Source of the DNA: Phoebastria nigripes
Taxonomy: Eukaryota > Chordata > Aves > Procellariiformes > Diomedeidae
Length of the DNA stretch: 64,000 bases
NCBI GenBank assembly: GCA_035582835.1
Contig: JAYKAV010002950.1
Location: forward strand, 266,514 to 330,513
Direction: 5' to 3'
Shown here: piece after piece, positions 1-8,500 of the stretch
Numbering within the stretch: position 1 is the first letter of the stretch
How the letters are laid out: each line of letters begins with the position of its first letter
Notes under the pieces: model-generated
The model's input: only the letters and a program-made list of their open reading frames with translations
Databases searched by the model: none
Told to the model about the DNA's origin: nothing
Position numbers and translations under genes: made by a program

Positions 1-175
1 AGGCTGCCCAGGGAAGTGGTGGAGTCACCATCCCTGAAGTATTTAAAAGACGTGTAGATGAGGCACTTAGGGACATGGTTTAGTGGGGCATGGTGGTGTT
101 GGGTTGACGGTTGGACTTGATGATCTTAGAGGTCTTTTCCAACCTTAATGATTCTATGATTCTATGATTCTATGA
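1..175 (+). mobile_element. CR1 LINE, 3' end (entering from window edge)
   Basis: This is the last part of a chicken-repeat-1 (CR1) non-LTR retrotransposon in sense orientation. The start shows the degenerate end of ORF2 (a trace of the W-N-x-L-P-x-E-V-V-x-x-P-S-L region, read as GLPREVVES). It is followed by the short 3' UTR with the GGTTGGACTTGATGATCTTA block and CTTTTCCAACCTTAATG. The end is three copies of an ATTCTATG-type octamer at 151-175, the 3' tail used for target-primed reverse transcription in CR1. The 5' part lies outside the window. The GGTTGACGGTTGGACTTGATGATCTTA wording differs from the 3' ends at 2916, 40231 and 55824, so this is a different CR1 subfamily. No coding capacity remains. 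Confidence 0.93.
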
Positions 176-1995
176 CTTTATCCTACAGTTCTGCAGTTCT
201 AAAACAAGGGAAAATGTATGAAAAACAAACTTTTGTTTCTTTAGTGAACAGAGATTCTACCAGGATTTTTCAAATTATTGAACCCAATGAGTCAAGAGGA
301 ATTAAATCAATTGCACAGGAACTGGCTCTGTTTATACAATTCAGGATTCAGTGGATGAAACTGTAACCACCCCTGTCTAAGGGGATAGTATGCAAATTTA
401 CATTCCCAACTAAACATGCTAAATGAACACTTTTTTTTTTTTTCTTAGATGTTTAGAAAGTCTGAAGATTTTTTTTAAAACTGCCACTGGTGAACTGTAA
501 ATCACAAATTAGAAAAAGTTTTACTGGTTCTGACAANGTCTGAGATTTATAATCAGTAACCGAAAAACACTTTTTAGGAATCATTGCTATTTTCATAATA
601 AATTATTTTCATGAAGCTAGACAAAATAAAATTGAAAATCTACAGCATATTCTGCAGTTTTGTGAGATATCTGAAATGCTGTATTTTGTTTTTTCTTGAC
701 TTTTTTTTCCTTGTGTCAGCAGGGACAATTTCTCTCACACGCTTAATCTCAATCTTCTAAACAGAAGGCAGATAATTTATCTAAAAGGCTAAAAAGTCTT
801 TGATTAATAACCATGGGAATTGCAGGTATTAAAATCACCCCCAAGTGACCCCATATTGTTCCATGAATCCATTAGAAACTTATTCTGAATTACAAAGAAA
901 AATTAATTAAAAAGTATAAGGACTACAGAGCTCAAATAAAGTATGCTCCCCTGAGTTGATATGAAGATCTATATGCATGCAAAATGTCATAAAATCAGAT
1001 TTAATTTACAGTATAATTTTCTTCTTTGACAACAAGAGGAATACAAGAACAGCAATTTTTGTATTTTTTTATTACTATTGAGTTCTCCATAACAAGCCTA
1101 CCTATTACAATGACTCTTGCATTAATGTCAGAGAAAGAGGGATTAGAGAGAACAGCCAAATGTCATTTCAGTAGTTGGAATTGCAGTAATGGGTGAATCC
1201 CATCTGGTTTGGTTCAATAGGACAGTAAACTGTAATGCTCTTGTCTTGACTTGAATGGATGAGCAAAACTTTGAATGAGTTGTAAGGCACTTTACAAAGA
1301 ATTTTTGCAAATTTTGCTTATGTACGTCTTGTCCTAATTTTATAAATATTTTGTTTATATTTGTTCTTCTCAGTTTGTTCACTTTTCTTAGTAGGTCATG
1401 ACCACATTTTCATATGCTTTTTGATGCTCAGAAAATTAGCTAGGTGTCACAAATGGGCTAGTATTCGCCATCTCCTGTACCTCATGCTTCAACATTAGCC
1501 AGGTATGGTTCTCAGCTCATTTTCAACAGTGTGTGATCAAGATAGCTATGAGGATTACTATGGGATTTATAGTCTTATTTACTTAGGACCCTGTAAAAAA
1601 ACAGGAGACTAAGGGTGATGTCTGTCTTCTGAACATCTTTGAAAATCTTGGACAGACACCCATCAGCCAAATCACTTTGGTTTGTGAGTTGCTGTGATGG
1701 TCTTATTAAGGAAAGAGCTTGTTTAAACCCACCCTGCTGAGGCACTTCGAAGAGTGAGTCCTGTACAAAAGGTGGCATCTTGATTCTGGGTCATTAAAGG
1801 CAGAGAGTCTTAATGCTTAAATGTGGTTAAAGTTACCATGTCCTAAAGAGCACTAGAGAACTATGAACTTGAATACTATGAGCAATAAATATGTCTGTTA
1901 TTTGCAGACATGTCGGAAATGCAAATGCAAATCAGCTGAAACAATACTGCTGCAATGTTGCTGATGTAGTGTAAAAATGAGCTACCAAAGTATCA
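176..1995. other. Unassigned AT-rich non-coding stretch
   Basis: I see no gene or repeat that I can name here. There is a T13 run at 431-443. Open frames are short (under 80 codons), with no recognisable domain. The sequence looks like ordinary avian intron or intergenic DNA. Confidence 0.6.
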
Positions 1996-2915
1996 CACAA
2001 TCATGGAAGAGTTGAGGTGGGAAGGGATGTCTGGAAATTGTCTAGTGCAACCCCACTGTGCAAGCAGAGTCAGCTATAGCAGGTTGCTCAGGACCATGTC
2101 CAGCCAGGTTTTGGATATCTCCAAGGATGAAGATTCCACACCCTCTCTGGGCAACCTGTGCCAGTGTTTGACCATCCCCACAGTAAAAAAGTTTTTTCAT
2201 ATGTTGAAGTGGAATTTCCTGTATTTCAATTTGTGTTCATTGCCTCTTGTCATCTCACTGGGCACTCCTGAGAAGTGTCTTTCACACTCTTCTTCATTCC
2301 CTCGCATCAGGTATTTATACATGCTGACAATATTCCCCCGAACCTTCTCTTCTCTAGGCTGAACAGTCCCAGCTCTCTCAGCCTCTCCTTGTATGACAGA
2401 TGCTGCAGTCCCTTATTCATCTTTGTGGACCTTCACTGGACTCCCTCCAGTATGTCCATGTCTCTCTTTTACTGGGGAGCCCAGAACTGGACCCAGCACT
2501 CCAGGTGTGGCCCCACCAGTGCTGAGCAGAGGGGCAGGATCACTTCCCTCAACCTGCTGGCAATGCTCTGCCTCATGCAGCCCAGGATACCATTTGCCTT
2601 CTTTGCAGCAAGGACACATTCCTGGCTCGCGTTCAACTTGGTGTCCACCAGGATCCCCAGGTCCTTTTCTGCAAAGCTGCTTTCCAGCTGTGTGGCCCCC
2701 AGCCTGTACTGGTGCCTGGGGTTGTTCCTCTCCAGGTGCAGGACTTCGCATTTCCCTTTGTTGAACTGCATGGAGTTCCTGTTGGCCCATTTCTCCAGCC
2801 TGTAGAGGTCCCTCTGGATCGAAGCATAACCCTCTGGCATATCAGCCACTCCTCCCAGTTTTGTGTTGTCTGCAAACTTGCTGAAGGTGCACTCTGTGCC
2901 ACTGACCAGGTCATT
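1996..2915 (-). mobile_element. Older CR1 LINE, 3' portion (interrupted copy, part 1)
   Basis: Minus-strand CR1. Its 3' end is at the left (about 1996) and the body runs rightwards through the ORF2 C-terminus. Translating the minus strand between 2978 and 2469 gives characteristic CR1 reverse-transcriptase text: SKFADNTKLGG, IQRDLYRLEKWAN, FNKGKCEVLHL, AEKDLGILVD and [17 protein letters not shown]. The RT motif C, normally FADD, reads FADN (2865-2876), so a catalytic aspartate is lost. Several stops and frame breaks separate this stretch from the 3' end of the ORF, so the copy is dead. Homology stops at about 2915 because a younger CR1 inserted there. It resumes at 3109. Confidence 0.92.
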
Positions 2916-3108
2916 GGGTGGTGAAACACTGGAACAGGTTGCCCGGAGAGGTGGTAGATGCCCCATCCCTGGAAACATTCAAGGTCAGGTTGGACAGGGC
3001 TCTGAGCAACCTGATCTAGTTGAAGATGTCCCTGCTCATGGCAGGGGGGTTGGACTAGATGACCTTTAAAGGTCCCTTCCAACTCAAACTATTCTATGAT
3101 TCTGTGAT
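2916..3108 (+). mobile_element. Younger CR1 3' fragment nested inside the older CR1
   Basis: Plus-strand, strongly 5'-truncated CR1 of about 193 bp. It holds the end of ORF2 (GGTGGTGAAACACTGGAACA, followed by the P-S-L-E-T-F-K-V-R-L region) and the full 3' UTR with GACCTTTAAAGGTCCCTTCC. It finishes in an ATTCTATG/ATTCTGTG tail. The same 3' end occurs on the minus strand at 40231 and 55824, so the three belong to one subfamily. The base before it (TCATT) and the base after it (AATTAAGATCTTA) together reconstitute the interrupted minus-strand CR1. That makes this a true nested insertion and not an adjacent one. No clear target-site duplication is visible, as is usual for CR1. Confidence 0.92.
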
Positions 3109-3200
3109 TAATTAAGATCTTACAGTATTAGACCCCGTATCAGCCTCTGGAGTACACCACTAGTGGTGCTGATCACAACCATTTGAGCCGCAATAAGCAG
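3109..3200 (-). mobile_element. Older CR1 LINE, continuation beyond the nested insert (part 2)
   Basis: Minus-strand CR1 sequence resumes directly after the nested copy. The plus-strand text AAGATCTTACAGTATTAGAC, CTCTGGAGTACACCACTAGT and GCTGATCACAACCATTTGAG is the degenerate counterpart of the CR1 RT region just upstream of FADD (the FINDL and VPQGS-type segment as read on the plus strand). Similarity fades at about 3200, taken as the approximate 5' truncation or limit of recognition. The boundary is uncertain by some tens of bases. Confidence 0.75.
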
Positions 3201-3642
3201 ATATTTGTGTCTCGTACTATTGCTGAAGCAGTTAACTCCTGGAGCTAAGACCAAGCAAGTTTGCCTAGGTTAAGAATTATTGCATGAATTCAACAATTCT
3301 TTGCTTGCAAAGCTTAGAGATTATAAACATATATAGTAACAGCCTGTATTATTTTTTTGTCAATGCTGTCATTTATGTTCTGAGAAAAGTGGTACTTTGG
3401 AAGCATGCTAATTCAGAAAATATAGGCATACAAAATTTGTCAAAACAGGTGCTATTTATATAAGCAAGAATTGTGATTTCATTCTCTTTTTTCCTTTTTT
3501 ACTAGCCCAGTCTGAACCCAGATCAAGTTTATTTTCATTCCTTCTGCTGTTTGTTATAATTCCTATCTGGATCCATTGGAACCATGGTTAGAGTTACAAG
3601 GCATGATTCTCTCATCCTTGTACTGAAAATTAGTTTGCAGAT
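3201..3642. other. Unassigned non-coding stretch
   Basis: Nothing recognisable. AT-rich sequence between the split CR1 and the solo LTR. The last five bases (3638-3642, CAGAT) are the left target-site duplication of the LTR. Confidence 0.6.
3638..3642. repeat. Left target-site duplication of LTR copy A (CAGAT)
   Basis: The five bases before the LTR, CAGAT, are repeated exactly right after it at 4219-4223. This fixes both ends of the insertion. Confidence 0.93.
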
Positions 3643-3768
3643 TGTCNTGGTTTAACCCCAGCCAGCAACTAAGCACCACGCAGCCGCTCGCTCACTCCCC
3701 CCCGCTGGGATGGGGGAGAGAATCAGAAGGGTAAAAGTGAGAAAACTCATGGGTTGAGATAAAGACAG

Positions 3769-3774
3769 TTTAAT
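3769..3774 (-). terminator. LTR copy A polyadenylation signal (ATTAAA)
   Basis: ATTAAA on the minus strand, within CCTATTAAACTGTC, lies roughly 180-190 bp downstream of the TATA box. This is where the end of the R region is expected. The same signal is conserved in copy C. Confidence 0.6.
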
Positions 3775-3955
3775 AGGGAAAGCAAAAGCCGCGCACGCAA
3801 GCAAAGCAAAACAAGGAATTCATTCACTACTACCCATCGTCAGGCAGGTGTTCAGCCATCGCCAGGAAAGCAGGGCTCCATCACGCGTAACGGTTACTTG
3901 GGAAGACAAACACCATCACTCCNAACGTCCCCCCCTTCCTTCTTCTTCCCCCAGC

Positions 3956-3978
3956 TTTATATACTGAGCATGACGTCA
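3956..3978 (-). promoter_or_regulatory. LTR copy A core promoter: TATA box and CRE
   Basis: On the minus strand the palindrome TGACGTCA (3971-3978) precedes TATATAAAG (3956-3964) by about 6-10 bp. TGACGTCA is the consensus cAMP-response element bound by CREB/ATF proteins. This gives a minus-strand RNA polymerase II promoter arrangement that could still fire leftwards; activity is an inference. Confidence 0.7.
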
Positions 3979-4218
3979 CATGGTATGGAATACCCCATTG
4001 GCCAGTTGGGCTAGCTGTCCTGGCTATGCTCCCTCCCAGCTTCTTGTGCACCTGGCAGAGCATGGGAAGCTGAAAAGTCCTTGACTAGCAGACTACTTAG
4101 CAACAACTAAAAACATCAGNGTGTTATCAACATTCTTCTCATACTAAATCCAAAACATAGCACTATACCAACTACTAGGAAAAAAAAAATTAACTCTATC
4201 CCAGCTGAAACCAGGACA

Positions 4219-4223
4219 CAGAT
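4219..4223. repeat. Right target-site duplication of LTR copy A (CAGAT)
   Basis: Exact copy of 3638-3642. Together they mark integrase-mediated insertion with a 5-bp stagger. Confidence 0.93.
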
Positions 4224-5491
4224 GTAGCCCCAATGAAACTAAAAAAAATTGCTTACGGAGTAAGACGTTAATCAGGAGAAGCCAGAGTGGCGGAATCTGG
4301 ATCATTCTCAATAATTTAGGGTTAGACTGTGCCACAAGGATGCAGCCCATATGAGTCAGTGGCACATTGTACCGTCCCAGAAAAGGAAGGCAATGTGCAC
4401 CTTAATGAACTTGCTACTTACCACAGAGGTCAGCAGTTCTTTGTGGACATGTCGTTCCAGCAACATACTGCTGGCTGGCTCTAGCAGACTGAAAAATGGA
4501 GGACAGATCATAAATTTTACCCAGACCACAACCATTTGAATGCTCTCCACTTTTTTTTTTTTTCCCAGGAGGAAAAGCAGTAGTTGCAAAAACCCATTTT
4601 ATTTGGAGCCATGTGCTGGGTGCCCTCTGGATATGCCACCCAGAGATGTAACAAGGCTTCTAACTCACTGGTGTGAGAAGCATCGGAAATGTCCTACATC
4701 CTGAACTCCACTACNTCATACAAATAAATGGATGAAAAAGCTAGCTGTACATGAGTATTCTAGCTAGTGACATACTAGAATGTCATCTATCCTGAAGTCC
4801 ATCAGGTTACACAGTCCGCATATCTGACCTCCAGGAGGACATAGGATGTATCACCTGCATTCTCCTCACCATTCCTTGCAGATATTTTTCTAACCAGTCC
4901 TCACCATTTCCAACAAAGGAAATTNTTTCTTTGATTTCCTCAGTGTCAACCCATGGCAGTGTTTGATTGTGGTAAGAATCCAGAATGGGCTTTGGATGAC
5001 ACTGTGTCCCAGAAAGCTGGATATGTGACACCATCCACAACACCACATCTTGTGATCTATGGTCTGCTCCAAAATCAACTGACTCATTTTATATTATTTA
5101 GAATAGGCCACTAAGGAGCAGAGAATGAATGCAAACAACATACAAATCAGTCATGTTTTCTCTTCTTTCACCTTTGCATCAAGGGGCAAATAAATTACTG
5201 CATCCTCAAAAGGTTGTAGCTATTGGGACTGAGCAGCTCTCAGTGTGGGGAGAAGGAGGCAAACAAAATTAAAACTCCATGCATGACCTTCCCTCTCCTC
5301 TCCCTGTCTTTTTTTCTCCTGTGAGGAATATTTGTCTGCAGAAGGCAAATCCAGCTCGGTTTTCAAACAGATAATCAGGTGCATCAAACATTTGGCCATC
5401 TCAAAGAGACACCTTTGAATTGGGAAAGGGTTCAAAGGCAGCTCCTTCTCTTAAAAACTGCAGGCTCCAGAAAGCTCGAAAAGGACAGGGA
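4224..5491. other. Unassigned non-coding stretch
   Basis: No gene or named repeat recognised. A T13 run lies at 4551-4563. Open frames are below 80 codons and show no domain. Confidence 0.6.
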
Positions 5492-5539
5492 CAAGGGCAA
5501 GGGCAAGGGCAAGGGCAAGGGCAAGGGCAAGGGCAAGGG
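5492..5539 (+). repeat. Hexanucleotide microsatellite (CAAGGG)8
   Basis: Eight perfect tandem CAAGGG units, followed by a purine-rich decay tract to about 5580 (GGAAAA repeats). Read on the plus strand, each unit offers a GGG run with a CAA spacer, so the array has the pattern of a G-quadruplex-forming sequence. The frames through it (Gly-Lys repeats on plus, Cys-Pro repeats on minus) are products of the repeat and not evidence of a gene. Confidence 0.97.
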
Positions 5540-5580
5540 CAGGTACAAGGAAAATGAAAAGGAAAAGGAAAAGAAGAAAG
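5540..5580 (+). repeat. Purine-rich tract after the microsatellite
   Basis: Almost pure A/G sequence with GGAAAA-type repeats, which extends the low-complexity block begun by the hexamer array. Confidence 0.75.
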
Positions 5581-8500
5581 TTCTACATTTTGAGGATTAA
5601 GCATCAAACTGACAAAACCAAATGTTTACTCAAGACAGAAGAGATAGCAGCTGCCTGGAGCATTTTGCTTGGGTTTTCTAAGTGCTAAAAATAATGCTGT
5701 GTGTTTGAATTTAACATCAAGTTAACCACAAAGCACAAAAATGCAATTGTTTCAGCTGCTTTACATATGGTCCCTCCTTACTTTCACTGGCACAACATCC
5801 CTCTTCAGATTCATTTTTAGCTACTTGCAGACTCGGCTCTTGAGTAGACTCTGCTTCTCCTCCTCCCAGTCATGTTTCTTATGAAACTTTGGAGTTGTTG
5901 TGCATCTCTGCAGCACTGCAGCCCATCGCCTGCCCCCAGAACAGGCTGCGAGGACAGGCAGCATTCTGACCCATCTGGAAAAGTAAATTCCAATAGAGTA
6001 AAGCCGGAGGCTTCGCTGCACAGCATAAAAAGCTTTCCCCAACTCAACATACAGTCCCAGCTTCCATAGAAGTCCATTCCTCTGCAGTCAATTATTTTTA
6101 TATAACAATCAATCAGTTGAGTGTTTCTCCTGTATATCAAACTCAGCTTTTAGAGATCCTTGTTCAGATGACTCTGAACAATAGTAATTTACTGGATGTG
6201 CCTTGGCAGCCTCCCTCTAAATCAGTACAAAGAAACAGTCTCTCTCTTTTCTCAGTATGGGCACCACTGTGCTTCGGTACCACATAGTCATTTTCCCGAC
6301 TTATTTTATATTGCTTTTGAATGAGTCCATGAATCCAGAACCTTCTACCCTTATTTCTTTCTGCAGCATCAGCATTTTAATATATTGCACTGACAGTAAT
6401 ACGTTGGCTTTCATTCCAGGAGCCTGACTGTGAAAACCCCGGCTGTATGGGTGAGGGCAGTCACCTTGAGAAGTTCCCCTGAAGTCTGGCAAGGAGAGGC
6501 TGCACAATCTGTGCTGTACCACAGTGGCTGAAGATTTTGGCTGCCATCCTCTGTGGGGAAAGAGAGGCACAGAAATGCTAAATGACACACCTTGATTTTG
6601 TTATTTGCTGCATGCTGAAAGTAGGACAGGTAAGGACTCCTTTTAAAATGGGTTCAGTTTTAGCACTGATCTGTTTGAATCCTCAATAGTTTTAATCATC
6701 AGCATCTCATAAATCCTTTGTGTAGGATTCCACCTTAGGAGACAAAGATGTTTTATGTGAAGGCAAATGAATCCAGGCTGGTGCCTAGCATCTCTTTAGA
6801 AGCAGTAATAGCTTTCAGTTCTGCATCAGCTAGAAATGACTTGCAAATTTTTAACAGCAAGGTAACTGAGATATTCAATACTCAGGTATCAAATAGGATG
6901 GATTCATCCTACAATGGGAGCTGTAGACTTTGANTCTTCTCTTCCTTAGGAAATGTCCTAGCCCTGGCCTACACTCCAAAAGACAGGCATCATTATGCCC
7001 CAGGAAACTGTTTCAAAAAGATCTGTTCTGCCTAGTTTGATGTCTGGCTTCAGAAGACAACCGAAAGGTCTGTGTCCTAACTGGATGGAAGTGATTTAAC
7101 TTTGAACGGGAGGCAGGAGTTTCAGATGTACCCCTGTGTCTGCTGTTGTCTGTTCCTCAGTGGTAGGTGTCTGCCTGGTGAAATGTGTGTGGGGGTTATG
7201 GATGAAGGCGAAGATGCAGCTGACTGTGCCAAGGCAGCCCACAGGCAGCCCATCTCCCAAGTTTTGTCTTTGTGTGATACCTTGTTGGGGCCAGGGGCTT
7301 ATTCTTTTAGTGTTTCAAGTGGAAGGCATCTAAGTAATTTCTCTGGGTTTTCCTAAATTGTATTAAACATAGAAAAGCACACAAATGGACTTATAAACAA
7401 AGTAGCCAGACAGACTTATTGCATGTTTTAAAAACAAACATACAACTGTAGCCTGATGCTGCTATGGAAATTGGAAGGACTTACCTTTTTTCTCTGTGTT
7501 CACTTATCCTTATGCTCTGCTGATTTCAATAATACAGTGGAAAGAAAAAATGGCTTTACATTTGTCTGGTACATACTGTTGGCTGTCTGTGACTTATACA
7601 TATACAGGCAGCATTAAAAATTGTCATGAGCAGGGCAAAATTCAGTATTGCCCTGAGCTTTGTTATGATGCAGGTTTTACAACTGTTTGACTCTCCCAGA
7701 TAATCACCAAATCTTTTGGTAAACTGTATATCATGCTTGTACACTAGAAATGATCAGGCATAAAAGAAAGGGGGGGAATGAATTACGTATAAAACAGACT
7801 GTGAGTCGCTGCTGCGGAATTTTCCAATGCAGCATGAAAATCCTATTTGGATATTTATAGGAGCTGAAANAACACAACTTGGAGAGTTTTCCACTGGGCA
7901 AAACAATCATTAGCCTTGTTTCCTCTTTTTCATGTACTTAACCTTCAGCAATCCCATTTCTGTTCTTCAAAGGAGGTGTTTAACTAGAAGTGTGTGAGCA
8001 GGAAGACTTGCATAACAAGGATGTAGTTTTTTAGGGTTTAGGGTTGGGTTTTTGTTTGNTTTTTTTTAAAATGTTCTTACCGCTTTGCTGACTTAGAAAC
8101 TAATTCAAGTGACTAACAAAACTGAATAGCCTTGTGCAATGAACCAGACTTGCATAAACTCATTTCACACAAGAAAGAGTTGAAGATTGTACAGTACAAT
8201 ATGTTGATCCCCTAGATCTTTGTTTAAATATACTCTATGTAAACTACAGACTTTGACTTCCTAGATTTGAACTCATGCTAGATGATTGGACATAGCAAAT
8301 TGCTTTGTTTTGTGTTAGTCCAAAGACAATTTTCAAAGCTGTCAGAGGTTAATGACAAACAATTTTTACTCAGGCAAGGGGTTCTGAAAGGTAAAAAACA
8401 ACCAGGGGAAGAAAAAGGTGATTAGCAATTGAGCTTGTAATGTTTCATGTCATGTTGGTATTGTAACAAATTACAACAAACAGCTGCTTTTTTTTTAATT

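Larger units (their letters stand above)
3643..4218 (-). mobile_element. Solo LTR of an avian endogenous retrovirus (copy A)
   Basis: A 576-bp LTR in minus orientation. On the minus strand it starts TGTCCTGG and ends CCA-N-GACA, giving TG...CA termini within an 8-bp terminal inverted repeat. It is flanked by perfect 5-bp target-site duplications, CAGAT at 3638-3642 and at 4219-4223. Inside, on the minus strand, there is a CRE-type TGACGTCA, a TATATAAAG box and an ATTAAA polyadenylation signal, in the order U3-R-U5. No internal gag/pol/env sequence adjoins it, so it is a solo LTR formed by LTR-LTR recombination. A 5-bp duplication fits an ERVL-like (class III) element; I recall closely similar LTRs as common in neoavian genomes. 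Ambiguous bases lie at 3647, 3923 and 4120. It is a near match of copy B at 48679. Confidence 0.95.

Noticed and set aside
2003..2805. Plus-strand open frames of 119-176 codons
   Set aside because: They are the antisense of the minus-strand CR1 ORF2.
1996..3108. Twin-priming 5' inversion of a single CR1
   Set aside because: Both arms contain their own 3' end, they come from different subfamilies, and the outer copy resumes after the inner one, so two insertions explain it better.
5379..5607. Gly-Lys and Cys-Pro repeat 'proteins' on the two strands
   Set aside because: Both are direct products of the CAAGGG microsatellite.
8031..8048. Telomere-like TTAGGGTTTAGGGTTGGG
   Set aside because: Only two to three imperfect units; too short to call an interstitial telomeric repeat.
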